Shown piece after piece: positions 39,170-48,151 of a stretch of DNA of 64,000 nucleotides. Below the pieces are notes generated by a model that saw only the letters and a list, made by a program, of their open reading frames with translations, made no database searches and was not told where the DNA came from. The stretch comes from Pyrococcus yayanosii CH1 (GTDB taxonomy: Archaea > Methanobacteriota_B > Thermococci > Thermococcales > Thermococcaceae), in NCBI RefSeq assembly GCF_000215995.1, contig NC_015680.1, positions 620,001-684,000 of the forward strand, read 5' to 3'. Within the stretch, counting starts at the first letter, position 1; every line of letters starts with the position of its first letter. The position numbers and the translations under genes are program-made.

Positions 39170-41020
39170 GTGGAGGACCCCTACCTCTGGATGGAGAATC
39201 TCAGCGACGAGCGTGTTCTTAAGCTGGTTGAGGATGAGAACGGGCGCTTCAGGGCCCTCGTTGCACGGCTAAGCGACGAGCTCTATCCCGAAGTGAAAGA
39301 GCTTTACTTCCTACCTATCGTGAGAATGGCTAGGCTGACCAAAAAGGGGACCCTTGTTATGGTGAACGGGGCAGGGAAGCAGATGATAAGGTGGTTCGAC
39401 GGAGAGATTCTCGTAGATTCGAAAAAGCTTGAGGAAGAGTTCGGAGATGAAGTTCTCCTCCAGGGCTTCACCGCGGACAGAGAGGGCAGGAAGCTGGCTT
39501 ACAGCTTCTCCATCGGCGGGGCGGACGAGGGAATAACTCGGATAACAGACCTCGAAAGCGGAGAACTCATAGAGGAGCTCAGGCCCTCAGTCTGGGGGAT
39601 AACCTTCCTGGAGAACGGCTACTACTACGTCCGCTTCTATCGCAGGGAAAAGACGCCCGATGGGGTTAAGGCTCCAGCGGTGAGGCTCTTCTTCAGGGAC
39701 GAGAAAGGGGAGAGGATGGTATTCGGCAAGGGTCTTGGCTCAGGTTACTTCATCTCGCTGAGGAAGAGCACCGACGGAAAGTGTGCCATGCTGACTGTTA
39801 CCTTCGGCTGGAACAGTGCGGAGGTATACATCGGCCCGATTGAGGAACCCGAGAAGTGGGAGAAGGTCTATTCGGCAGGCGTCCCGGCGGAGCCGATAGA
39901 TGTTGTCAATGGAAAGCTCTACATTCTGACGAGGGAAGGAAGGGGTCTCGGGAAGGTCGTGGCTATAAAAGGCGGTGAGGTCGAGGAGATAATTCCCGAG
40001 GGCGAGTTTCCGCTTGAGTGGGCCGTCATCGTTGATGATAAAATCCTGGCTGGCAGGCTCGTCCATGCGAGCCACAGGCTCGAAGTTTACTCGCTTGGCG
40101 GGGAGAAGCTCGATGAAGTAACCTTTGACCTCCCGGGTAGCGTCTACCCCCTCGACATTCACGCCGGTAAGGCTCTTCTTAGATACGAGAGCTTTACCGT
40201 CCCTTACAGGCTCTACGAGTTCGACGGCGAGCTTAAGCTGATTGACGAGCTTAAAATTGGGGGAAACTTTAAGGTCGAAGAGGATTTCGCAGTCTCGAAG
40301 GATGGCACGAGGATACACTATTTCATCGTCAAAGGTGAGAGGGAGGAAAAGAAAGCCTGGGTCTTCGGATACGGCGGCTTCAACATTGCCTTAACTCCGA
40401 GGTTCTTCCCCCAAGTGATTCCGTTCATAAGGCGCGGGGGTGCTTTTGTCATGGCAAACCTCCGTGGTGGTTCTGAGTACGGCGAGGAGTGGCACAGGGC
40501 AGGCATGAGGGAAAACAAGCAGAACGTCTTCGACGACTTCATAGCGGTTCTAGAGAAGCTTAAGGGCAAGGGCTACAGGGTAGCCGCTTGGGGGAGGAGC
40601 AACGGTGGACTTCTGGTCTCGGCGACCCTCGTTCAGAGGCCCGAGGTCATGGATTCGGCCTTGATAGGCTACCCCGTCATAGATATGATGCGCTTCCACA
40701 AGCTTTACATTGGAAGCGTCTGGATTCCAGAATACGGCAACCCGGATGACCCGAAAGATAGGGAGTTCCTGCTGAAGTACAGTCCCTATCACAATGTGAA
40801 GCCCCAGAAATATCCACCAACGTTGATCTACACAGGCTTGTATGACGACCGCGTCCATCCTGCCCACGCCCTCAAATTTTTCATGAGGCTGAAGGAAGTC
40901 GGTGCACCGGTTTATCTGCGCGTCGAAACGAAGAGCGGCCACATGGGCGCTTCGCCTGAGACGAGGGCGAAGGAACTGGCTGACCTGCTGGCGTTCGTTG
41001 TGAAGACGTTAGGAGTTTAG
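39170..41020 (+). CDS. Prolyl oligopeptidase (S9A)
   Basis: Serine peptidase cutting after proline in small peptides. From the GTG at 39170 the protein has exactly 616 residues, the length of the P. furiosus enzyme, and begins EDPYLWMENLSDERV like it; GGTGATC sits just before the GTG. A 37-residue in-frame extension is therefore rejected. The N-terminal beta-propeller spans about residues 50-350. The triad is Ser477 (WGRSNGGLLV), Asp560 (YDDRVHP) and His591 (SGHMG). Cytoplasmic; no signal peptide. A T-rich terminator (GCTTTTTTGC) follows the stop. Confidence 0.94.
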   Translation: MEDPYLWMENLSDERVLKLVEDENGRFRALVARLSDELYPEVKELYFLPIVRMARLTKKGTLVMVNGAGKQMIRWFDGEILVDSKKLEEEFGDEVLLQGFTADREGRKLAYSFSIGGADEGITRITDLESGELIEELRPSVWGITFLENGYYYVRFYRREKTPDGVKAPAVRLFFRDEKGERMVFGKGLGSGYFISLRKSTDGKCAMLTVTFGWNSAEVYIGPIEEPEKWEKVYSAGVPAEPIDVVNGKLYILTREGRGLGKVVAIKGGEVEEIIPEGEFPLEWAVIVDDKILAGRLVHASHRLEVYSLGGEKLDEVTFDLPGSVYPLDIHAGKALLRYESFTVPYRLYEFDGELKLIDELKIGGNFKVEEDFAVSKDGTRIHYFIVKGEREEKKAWVFGYGGFNIALTPRFFPQVIPFIRRGGAFVMANLRGGSEYGEEWHRAGMRENKQNVFDDFIAVLEKLKGKGYRVAAWGRSNGGLLVSATLVQRPEVMDSALIGYPVIDMMRFHKLYIGSVWIPEYGNPDDPKDREFLLKYSPYHNVKPQKYPPTLIYTGLYDDRVHPAHALKFFMRLKEVGAPVYLRVETKSGHMGASPETRAKELADLLAFVVKTLGV

Positions 41021-41113
41021 GCTTTTTTGCTTCCTTCCCTCTACCCCGGGGATGTTTTCACAACATCTTCGACAATCGTCTATTCAATTTTTAACAAATG
41101 GCTATGGAAAGGT

Positions 41114-41122
41114 TTTTATACT
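41114..41122 (+). promoter_or_regulatory. Promoter of the 69-residue hypothetical gene
   Basis: GGTTTTTATACTTAAAGG contains a good TATA box about 40 nt before the ATG at 41156. The leader ends in AGGGAGGTGATGG, an almost complete match to the 16S anti-Shine-Dalgarno. Confidence 0.6.
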
Positions 41123-41155
41123 TAAAGGTTGTACACAATAAGGGAGGTGATGGAG

Positions 41156-41362
41156 ATGGTCACCACAATTAAGAGGGACCCCATGAGGTTTTTGAGGGAG
41201 CTGAAGAAGCACTATGATGTCGTCATGAGGATTCCTGGCAGCGAGTACCTCAAGAGCCCCGACTTTGTGGTGGTTGATCCGAAGACCGGGAAGAAACTCA
41301 AGGTGAGCTTCGTGACTTTGGATGACGGAGAGCTCGCTGGCGTAGTTTACGACAGCATCAGC
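41156..41362 (+). CDS. Small conserved hypothetical protein, 69 residues
   Basis: Coding from MVTTIKRDPMRFLRELKKHYDVV; the stop codon TGA lies at 41363-41365, just past the last codon. The N-terminal part is helical and basic; the C-terminal part beta-rich (KLKVSFVTLDDGELAGVVYDS). Not recognised. ATG at 41156 is preferred over one 6 nt upstream, which lies inside the Shine-Dalgarno sequence. The strong promoter and ribosome site suggest high expression for so small a protein. Confidence 0.75.
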
Positions 41363-41517
41363 TGACTCTTTCTCCTATCTTCTTCACATACCTGCCTTCT
41401 GAGGAGAATTTCGCAGGCGATAGGATGGGCTTGAAGCCTAACCCATTTGTCAAAATGACAGAATTCTCATGAAAAGTTTTAAATAAATGGTAACTTGATT
41501 GGGAAAAGGTGGGCACC

Positions 41518-41800
41518 ATGGCAAGGAGGGGTGGAGAAACTTAGCAGGAAGGAGATACTGAAGAGTGTCCTAATGGAGGGCCTCTACTGGGCGTATCTCG
41601 GCAGGCCCAAGGAGGTAATGCCCTTCCTGAGGGGAAAGCTTCGGGCGCTCTCCGCCGGCTCCCAAGAGCTTGTCGATGAGCTCCTCCGGGAAATAGAGCT
41701 GTTCTATGAGGAAGTAAGCAGAATGGAAAGCGTTGGAGAAAGGGAGCTCAGAAGACTGAAATTCTATTTTGAGATGCTTGTGAGCCTTCTCGGCTTATGA
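41518..41800 (+). CDS. Small helical protein, possibly frameshifted near the start
   Basis: The main frame from GTG at 41531 gives VEKLSRKEILKSVLMEGLYWAYLGRP and continues to 41800, about 89 residues, all helical, unknown family. The best start is the ATG at 41518, which has AAAAGGTGGGCACC upstream, but in its own frame it stops after eight codons. Dropping one G from the GGGG run at 41528-41531 joins MARR to VEKLSRKEI. Either one base is extra (sequence error or mutation), or translation starts at the poorly spaced GTG. A TATA-like TTTTAAATAAA lies near 41477-41487. It converges on and overlaps the TraB gene by 37 nt. Confidence 0.6.
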
Positions 41801-42438
41801 GCGTTGAGTATCCTCTCGACGCCAGCCTTATGGCCGAGTCCAACGACCGCTACGACCTTTGGTTTTTCCTTCTTTCTCAGTAGATCATCCACTATCGCCA
41901 TTATGTTCTTTGCGATGACTTCGTTCCTCTCATCAACTAAGACCCTGTAGAGGTAGGGATAGCGGGTCTTAAACCTGAGGACAAGGGTCCTGTAGTCGTC
42001 GACTTCAACTTCCCCCGAAAGCGGCAGGAAGAATGAGAGTATCTCGAGGACCATAAGAATCTTCTCCCTCGTTGGGGCCTTCAGCATCTTAGAAATCGTT
42101 GTCCAGAGGGGCTGGTCAACCGGGTAGATTGGTATTCCCAGGGACAAGGCAACCTCGACGGCGGCCTTCATTTCCTCCCCTGGCCTCATCCCGAAGTCCT
42201 CTCCCAATTCCTCTTCAATCTTCTGCAGAAAGTATGCCAAAAGCCCCTTTGGGCCGAGCTTAAGGGCATCACCAAGTCCTACCGACCGCTCCGAGAAGAG
42301 GGAAGCCATCCTACCGGGGTCGAGCTCCACGGCGACGGCATCGGGCCTCTCCGCGAGGATTGTTCTTACGACCTCTTCCCTGCTCTTCGGGGACACGTGC
42401 ATGGTTCCGACGACCTTAACGTAGCGTAGGTAACTCAA
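41764..42438 (-). CDS. TraB/PrgY family protein
   Basis: A 224-residue member of the TraB family (COG1916 type) with the signatures VGTMHVSPKSREEV and VVAVVGLGHKAGVERIL and the intervening PDAVAVELD. The bacterial relatives shut off pheromone or are linked to membrane processes; the archaeal role is unknown. No clear C-terminal membrane domain is present, unlike longer relatives. Start is TTG at 42438 after GGAGGGGAG, directly after the RNase Z stop. Confidence 0.83.
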   Translation of the reverse strand: MSYLRYVKVVGTMHVSPKSREEVVRTILAERPDAVAVELDPGRMASLFSERSVGLGDALKLGPKGLLAYFLQKIEEELGEDFGMRPGEEMKAAVEVALSLGIPIYPVDQPLWTTISKMLKAPTREKILMVLEILSFFLPLSGEVEVDDYRTLVLRFKTRYPYLYRVLVDERNEVIAKNIMAIVDDLLRKKEKPKVVAVVGLGHKAGVERILNAHKPRRLTSISK

Positions 42439-42439
42439 G

Positions 42440-43339
42440 CTACTCCCCTCCGACGGTCAGTATGTCGAGGTCTCGGGGCACAATGAAGGGGATCTGGCAA
42501 ACTTTCCTGGCGAAGGCGACGTATTCGTCGTAGGGGTAGCGGGGAGCTCTGTGGAATAGGGCGAGGAGCCTTGCCTTAGCCTCTTGGGCGATGGCACACG
42601 CCTCTTCTACGGTCGTGTGGTAGCTGTCTCTCCTGTGCTCTTCCCTTATATACGTGGCCTCGTGTATAAGAAGATCGGCCCTCCTAGCGAAGAGCTTCAG
42701 CCTCTCGCAGGGCTCCGTGTCTCCGCTGTAGACTATCTTGATGCCCCTCCTCTTGGGCCCTGTCACATCCTCAAGCCGTATCCTCATCCCGCTGACCTCA
42801 ACTTCACCCCTCTCCTCAAGCACTTTCATCCAGGGACCTGGCTTAAGGCCAAGCTTCCTTATCTTCTCGAGGTCGAAGTGGCCCCTCCTGTCCCTTTCTT
42901 TGAAGACATAGCCGAGGGCCGGAATTCCATGCTCGACTTCAAAGCTCCAGATCTCGTATTCCCCGAACCTCAGCCTAACCTCCCCTATTTCGTGAATGAC
43001 CACGTCAAAGGCTGGCTTAAAGTAGCCGCTCCTGAGGAGGTTCTTCACGAACTCGGCACTTCCTTCTGGACCGTAGATATGTAGGGGTTTCGTCCTGTTC
43101 CAGAGATTCATCGTTTGAATTAGTGCGGCGAGACCAAGGTAGTGGTCACCATGGAAGTGCGTTATGAAAATCTTGTCAACCTTCATCGGGCTCAAGCTGG
43201 CAGTGTTCATCTGCCTTATCGTCCCCTCCCCGGCGTCAAAGAGCACTATCTCACCCTTGTACCTAATGGCTATGGCAGGCACGTTTCTTTCCTTTGTTGG
43301 CATTATGCCTCCCGTTCCCAGGAATACCACCGTTACCAT
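42440..43339 (-). CDS. rnz: Ribonuclease Z
   Basis: tRNA 3'-end processing endonuclease of the metallo-beta-lactamase fold, 299 residues. The metal motif THFHGDHYLG has His61, His63, Asp65 and His66; further ligands are in SGDTEPCE and in LFHRAPRYP. The N terminus VVFLGTGGIMPTKERNVPAIA is typical of archaeal enzymes. It follows the racemase-like gene by one base and precedes the TraB gene, forming an operon. Confidence 0.94.
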   Translation of the reverse strand: MVTVVFLGTGGIMPTKERNVPAIAIRYKGEIVLFDAGEGTIRQMNTASLSPMKVDKIFITHFHGDHYLGLAALIQTMNLWNRTKPLHIYGPEGSAEFVKNLLRSGYFKPAFDVVIHEIGEVRLRFGEYEIWSFEVEHGIPALGYVFKERDRRGHFDLEKIRKLGLKPGPWMKVLEERGEVEVSGMRIRLEDVTGPKRRGIKIVYSGDTEPCERLKLFARRADLLIHEATYIREEHRRDSYHTTVEEACAIAQEAKARLLALFHRAPRYPYDEYVAFARKVCQIPFIVPRDLDILTVGGE

Positions 43340-43340
43340 G

Positions 43341-44051
43341 TCAGTATTCCCTTAAGAGTTTTCCAAGGGGGAGCTTGTCATTCACGTCGAGTTCTCTGAG
43401 GGCGAACCAGAGGGAGGCTTGGTTGCTCGTAACCACGGGGACACCGAGATCCCTCTCGAGGGGTTCGATTATCTCAAAGGTCCTGAGGTTCGTGCAGCTT
43501 ATGAATACCGCATCAGCCTCCTCCACGAAGGTAGCTTTTGCAAGCTGATAAGCAACGCGGGGCTCCAGCCTGCCCACCTCTAGGTTGTCCTCAATGCCTA
43601 GGCCCCTTATGTCTAGAACCTCGAAGCCATTGGCCTCAAGGAACTCCCTCTCCCTTTCGTTTATTGCGTCCGTGTAGGGGGTCACGACGAGGAGAGACTG
43701 GGCATCGAGAGTCCTAAGGGCTTCTATAACGGCGGTGCTCGTCGTGAAGACAGGAACGTTAACCTCCTCCTCTATTTTCATCTCGAGGTTCTTCTCGAAG
43801 TCTGCTCCTCCGATGAACGAGCCGCTAGTACACCCGAAGATCATGACCCCTACGCCAGCGTCCGTCAGAAGCCTCGCGGCCTCCACGGCGAGGGCATTCA
43901 TCCTGAGGAGCTCTTCCTCCGTGATGCTCTTCAGCGGCATTCGCGAGGTGTGTAGGGAGACCCCCTCGGGGAGGTGGGAATGTAGTTCCATCTCCATGGT
44001 CGTGTTCGAGGACGGAACCACGAGGCCTATTCTGCCCCTCCATCCGTACAT
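43341..44051 (-). CDS. Asp/Glu racemase superfamily protein, maleate isomerase-like
   Basis: A 236-residue protein with two pseudo-symmetric halves. The two catalytic cysteines of the superfamily are Cys74 (IFGCTSGSFIG) and Cys186 (FISCTNLRT), and the N terminus RIGLVVPSSNTTME matches maleate cis-trans isomerases and arylmalonate decarboxylases. The substrate in an archaeon is uncertain. A TATA-like GGTTTAATAAAGG lies upstream, near 44078-44090 on the minus strand. It heads the operon with rnz and the TraB gene. Confidence 0.82.
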   Translation of the reverse strand: MYGWRGRIGLVVPSSNTTMEMELHSHLPEGVSLHTSRMPLKSITEEELLRMNALAVEAARLLTDAGVGVMIFGCTSGSFIGGADFEKNLEMKIEEEVNVPVFTTSTAVIEALRTLDAQSLLVVTPYTDAINEREREFLEANGFEVLDIRGLGIEDNLEVGRLEPRVAYQLAKATFVEEADAVFISCTNLRTFEIIEPLERDLGVPVVTSNQASLWFALRELDVNDKLPLGKLLREY

Positions 44052-44145
44052 AGACTCACCAAATTGGGAATAAGAAAGCCCTTTATTAAACCACCGGTTC
44101 CAAAAGTTTTTTATTCACCTCGCCCAACGCTCCCCGGTGGTGCCT

Positions 44146-45192
44146 GTGAAAGATAGAATTAAAAGGCTCATCGATTTCGCCAATGAAAACGGGCTCGACG
44201 GAATACTTATTGCAAAGAGCTCAAACGTTTTCTACTTCACCGGCGCTTCACCTCTCGCGGGGGGCTATCTTTTAATCAGGGGAGATGAGGCCATCCTCTA
44301 CGTCCCAGAGCTCGAATACGAGATGGCTAAGGAGGAGAGCTTCCTTCCCGTGGAGAAGTTCAAGAAGATTGACGACTTTTACTCGACTCTCAAGGGCATT
44401 AAGACGCTAGGCGTCGAGGGCTCGATGACACTTTCCATGATCAACGCCCTCAGGGAGAAGGCGGACGTGAAGGACTTCAAGGTTGTTGACGATGCTATAA
44501 AGGAGCTGAGGATTATCAAGACCAAGGAGGAGATCGAGATCATTGAGAGGGCCTGTGAAATCGCCGACAGGGCCGTCATGGCGGCCATAGAGGATGTTAC
44601 GGAAGGAAAAAAGGAGAGGGACATCGCCGCGAAGGTGGAATATGTCATGAAGATGAACGGGGCTGAGAAGCCTGCCTTCGAAACCATAATAGCGAGTGGA
44701 CACCGCTCCGCCCTTCCCCATGGCGTGGCCAGCGATAAGAGGATCGAGAAGGGCGACCTCGTCGTTATGGATTTAGGGGCCCTCTACAGGCACTACAACT
44801 CCGACATAACGAGGACCATAGTGGTAGGGAGCCCCAATGAGAAGCAGAGAGAGATTTATGAAATAGTCCTCGAGGCCCAGCGGAAGGCAATCGAGGCTGT
44901 AAGGCCGGGAATGAAGGCTAAAGAGCTCGACTCGGTGGCAAGGAATATAATAGCGGAGTATGGCTACGGCGAATACTTTATCCACAGCCTTGGCCACGGT
45001 GTCGGCCTTGAGATACATGAATGGCCACGGATAAGCCAGCACGACGAGACTGTCCTCAGGGAGGGCATGGTGATAACGATAGAGCCGGGGATATACATGC
45101 CCAAATTTGGCGGCGTCAGGATAGAGGACACCGTCCTCGTGACAAAGAACGGTGGAAGGAGGCTCACAAAGACCGAGCGGGAGCTGATATGA
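44146..45192 (+). CDS. pepQ: Xaa-Pro dipeptidase (prolidase), M24
   Basis: Cobalt/manganese enzyme that splits dipeptides with C-terminal proline. From GTG at 44146 the protein has 348 residues and starts KDRIKRLIDFANENG, like P. furiosus prolidase; GGTGGTG lies just upstream. Metal ligands Asp209, Asp220, His284, Glu313 and Glu327 are all present at the same numbers as in the P. furiosus enzyme. It works downstream of prolyl oligopeptidase in peptide use. Promoter AAAGTTTTTTATT lies near 44104-44117. The 3' end overlaps the convergent gene by 29 nt. Confidence 0.94.
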   Translation: MKDRIKRLIDFANENGLDGILIAKSSNVFYFTGASPLAGGYLLIRGDEAILYVPELEYEMAKEESFLPVEKFKKIDDFYSTLKGIKTLGVEGSMTLSMINALREKADVKDFKVVDDAIKELRIIKTKEEIEIIERACEIADRAVMAAIEDVTEGKKERDIAAKVEYVMKMNGAEKPAFETIIASGHRSALPHGVASDKRIEKGDLVVMDLGALYRHYNSDITRTIVVGSPNEKQREIYEIVLEAQRKAIEAVRPGMKAKELDSVARNIIAEYGYGEYFIHSLGHGVGLEIHEWPRISQHDETVLREGMVITIEPGIYMPKFGGVRIEDTVLVTKNGGRRLTKTERELI

Positions 45193-45724
45193 GCTCGGCC
45201 AGTGCCATCGCAGCTCTCATATCTATTTTTGTAAGCTCCGTGTAAACCCCATCCCTCCTTCCCCCCACCATAACCTCCCGACCGCGAACCTCCAGCTCCA
45301 AAATGGCGTATCCGAGAGGCTTGACCCTGCCCCTGAGCACGTTCTCCAGAAGGCTTAAAGCGAGCAATGCCTCTCTATTCTCCTTTGCCAGCCTCTCCTC
45401 CTCGGCTATATGCCTTGAATGGCCCGTTGGAATTCCTAAGAGCCTGAATATGTTCCATCTCCGCATCTTGCTGACCCTCTCTTTCATTATGCTACCCGAG
45501 TGCTCCTTCACTAGCTCCAAGAGATTAGTAAGAAATGCCTCAACCTCCTCGAGACTTAGCAGTGCGTTCTCTGGTTTCTCTTGAACGGGCCTTAGCCCTT
45601 CCGCCCTCCTGATAAGTGTCGCCGCCCTTTCGGGCCTCTCGACGCGGAGAGATGTGTAGGCATCTATGCCGTAAATTCCGGAGGCCGTTCTGAAGAGCAC
45701 GTAGGGAACTCTGATGACCGGCAT
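45164..45724 (-). CDS. Conserved hypothetical protein, 186 residues
   Basis: Not recognised. The middle third is helical and charged (LLSLEEVEAFLTNLLELVKEHSGSIMKERV), followed by RHIAEEERLAKENREALLAL and a C-terminal beta part (AILELEVRGREVMVGGRRDGVY). No signal or membrane segment. It stands alone between pepQ (convergent) and gcvT (divergent, 87 nt between starts). Confidence 0.75.
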   Translation of the reverse strand: MPVIRVPYVLFRTASGIYGIDAYTSLRVERPERAATLIRRAEGLRPVQEKPENALLSLEEVEAFLTNLLELVKEHSGSIMKERVSKMRRWNIFRLLGIPTGHSRHIAEEERLAKENREALLALSLLENVLRGRVKPLGYAILELEVRGREVMVGGRRDGVYTELTKIDMRAAMALAELISAPARSL

Positions 45725-45811
45725 CGAAGGGCCTTTGTCCTCAGGGGTTAAGGCGTTTTCGGACCATAAAGATTATATCACCTCCGTAAAATAGGTTCGC
45801 CGGTGATGGTC

Positions 45812-47008
45812 GTGGCCAAGAGAGTCCACATCTTCGACTGGCACAAGGAGCACGCTAAGAAGATAGAGGAGTTCGCGGGCTGGGAAATGCCCATGTGGTA
45901 TTCCAGCATAAAGGAGGAGCACCTCGCAGTTAGGAACGCCGTCGGTCTTTTCGATGTTTCTCACATGGGCGAGATATTCTTCAGGGGCAAGGACGCTCTC
46001 AAGTTCCTCCAGTTCGCAACGACTAACGACATCAGCAAGCCCCCGGCGATAAGTGGCACCTACACGCTCGTTCTCAATGAGCGTGGCGCCATTAAAGATG
46101 AAACCCTCGTTTTCAATATGGGAGACGACACCTACATGATGGTCTGTGACAGCGACGCCTTCGAGAAGCTTTATGCCTGGTTCACGTCGCTTAAGGCCAT
46201 GATCGAGCAGTTCACGAAGCTCGACCTCCAGATAGAGCTGAAGACTTACGATATTGCCATGTTTGCCGTTCAGGGTCCAAAAGCAAGGGATCTTGCCATG
46301 GACCTCTTCGGCATCGATATCAACGAAATGTGGTGGTTCCAGGCAAGGTGGGTCGAGCTCGACGGTATTAAGATGCTCCTCTCGAGGAGCGGCTACACCG
46401 GCGAGAACGGCTTCGAGCTCTACATTGAAGATGCGAACCCCTACCACCCGGACGAGAGCAAGAGGGGCAAGCCCGAGAAAGCTTTGCACGTCTGGGAGGC
46501 TATCCTTGAGGCTGGCCAAAAATACGGTATAAAGCCCGCTGGCCTTGGAGCGAGGGACACGCTCAGGCTTGAGGCTGGATACACCCTCTACGGCAACGAG
46601 ACAAAAGAACTGCAACTCCTCAGCACGGACATCGATGAGGTCACGCCGCTCCAGGCCAACCTCGAGTTCGCGATATTCTGGGACAAGGAGTTCATAGGTA
46701 AGGAGGCCCTGCTCAAGCAGAAGGAGAGGGGCCTTAGAAGGAAGCTGGTCCACTTCAAAATGGTTGACAAGGGCATCCCGAGGGAGGGTTACAAGGTCTA
46801 TGCAAACGGTGAACCAATAGGTGAGGTTACCAGCGGAACGCTCTCGCCGCTCCTCGGCATCGGAATAGGTATTGCCATGGTAAAGAGTGAATACGCGAAG
46901 CCTGGCCTTGAGATTGAGGTGGAGATTAGGGGGCAGAGGAAGAAGGCAGTAACGGTGGTGCCGCCCTTCTACGACCCCAAGAAGTATGGCCTCTTCAGGG
47001 AGGGCTGA
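45812..47008 (+). CDS. gcvT: Aminomethyltransferase, glycine cleavage T protein
   Basis: Tetrahydrofolate-dependent T protein of the glycine cleavage system, 398 residues. Family stretches are [28 protein letters not shown] and [21 protein letters not shown] at 45812 gives [13 protein letters not shown], matching Pyrococcus GcvT, and follows GGTGATGG; earlier starts at 45803 and 45806 sit inside that ribosome site. TATA box ATTATATCACC lies at about 45770-45780. Other glycine cleavage genes are not adjacent. Confidence 0.93.
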   Translation: MAKRVHIFDWHKEHAKKIEEFAGWEMPMWYSSIKEEHLAVRNAVGLFDVSHMGEIFFRGKDALKFLQFATTNDISKPPAISGTYTLVLNERGAIKDETLVFNMGDDTYMMVCDSDAFEKLYAWFTSLKAMIEQFTKLDLQIELKTYDIAMFAVQGPKARDLAMDLFGIDINEMWWFQARWVELDGIKMLLSRSGYTGENGFELYIEDANPYHPDESKRGKPEKALHVWEAILEAGQKYGIKPAGLGARDTLRLEAGYTLYGNETKELQLLSTDIDEVTPLQANLEFAIFWDKEFIGKEALLKQKERGLRRKLVHFKMVDKGIPREGYKVYANGEPIGEVTSGTLSPLLGIGIGIAMVKSEYAKPGLEIEVEIRGQRKKAVTVVPPFYDPKKYGLFREG

Positions 47009-47050
47009 TTTCTTTTCTCCCCCTTGTTTTCCACTTAAAGACGGAAGGAT

Positions 47051-47950
47051 CTATTGGAGGTATTTGCCGAGTATCACGTTTTCGCCGAGAACCTTGGGCT
47101 CGTGTTCCCTCAGAACGGTTTCGTCAACGACGGTGCGAACCTTTTTGAACCTGATCTCCCTTGCCCGTCTTAGGGCAATGGGGATGTCCTCCCGCCTGCC
47201 CCACAGGAACAGTATGCCCCCATCGCCAGAAGGCAATCCCCTGAGCACGTAGTAGGACTCACCGAGCATTCCGCTATCAAAAGGTATAACGTCGTTCACA
47301 CCGGCTATCCTGTCCCTGAAGGAAACGAACCAGTGGTGGTATGAGCTCTGGAACCTTCCCGCAACCATTTCGAGGGCCTTCACGTTGTCCCAAGAGAACT
47401 CGAATGTTTCAGAATCTTTCGGAGGTTCAGGAAACTTTGAAGTATCGAACTCGACGATGCTGGCCCTATAGACGATCTCCGAAATGCCTATTTTCTTGTA
47501 GAATCCGGCGGCATTTGGATCGGGAGTTGGTGTGAAAAGTCCGCACCCTTCTCCAGAGCGAGTTCCTCCAAGAACTCCACTATTGCCCGTCCAACTCCAC
47601 GTCCCCTGAATTCCCTGTGAACTTCGATAACATCCAGGTGCGCTATTTTAGTAATCTCCCCACGCACGGGTTCTTCGCTTATCAGAAGTTCGGCCTCGTC
47701 ACCGATCCTCCCATCTACTTCAGCCACCACTGCAATCTGCCCTTCAAGAAGAAGGTTGTTTAGGTGAACCGCACAGCTCTCGATGCTCATCCAGGGGCCG
47801 CCGTGGAGATAGCGCTCCCTTACGCTCAGCTCCTCATAGCGAGCCTTCCTAACCCTTCCGCCTTCTCGTTTAAGCCACCGCTCAATTCCGGATCGGTGGT
47901 CCAGCAACGTCTTCAAGCGTCGCAATCCTCACGTTTAGGGTAGAAGTCAT
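47051..47950 (-). pseudogene. GNAT family N-acetyltransferase, broken by two frameshifts
   Basis: The intended start is ATG at 47950 after a perfect GGTGAT, giving MTSTLNVRIATLEDVAG before this frame meets a stop. The family sequence resumes in another frame as HRSGIERWLKREGG and runs through the acetyl-CoA loop EFRGRGVGRAIVEFLEELA, then breaks again at a T-run (A-run at 47535-47538 on the plus strand). Adding one T restores FFTPTPDPNAAGFYKKIGI and joins the last 110 codons, ending at 47051. The first break, near 47896-47904, looks like a small deletion because several residues are missing between VAG and HRS. Two independent lesions make sequencing error less likely. Confidence 0.8.
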
Positions 47951-48147
47951 AATATCACCCCCAACGCCTGCCCGAAAATATTTGGGCTACTCCGCTCCTC
48001 AATCTTCTCAATGAAAGAGGCATCGAGGATCGCTCTGAGGATTCTCGCTATGATTGGGTCTTTAATTTCCCTCTTCTCACCTTCTTCAAGTGCCTCCTTA
48101 ATCTCGCTCCATGTCCTCTCCCCGGCTATCGCTTTTCTCCAAACTCG
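47947..48147 (-). pseudogene. C-terminal remnant of an archaeal ATPase (winged helix)
   Basis: Directly after the moeA stop on the minus strand, an open frame without start codon encodes KAIAGERTWSEIKEALEE, then IKDPIIARILRAILDASFIEK. This matches the C-terminal winged-helix part of the archaeal AAA+ ATPases with DUF234-type tails, as remembered. The ATP-binding part is gone. Its stop overlaps the broken GNAT start (ATGA). Confidence 0.6.
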
Positions 48148-48151
48148 TTAA

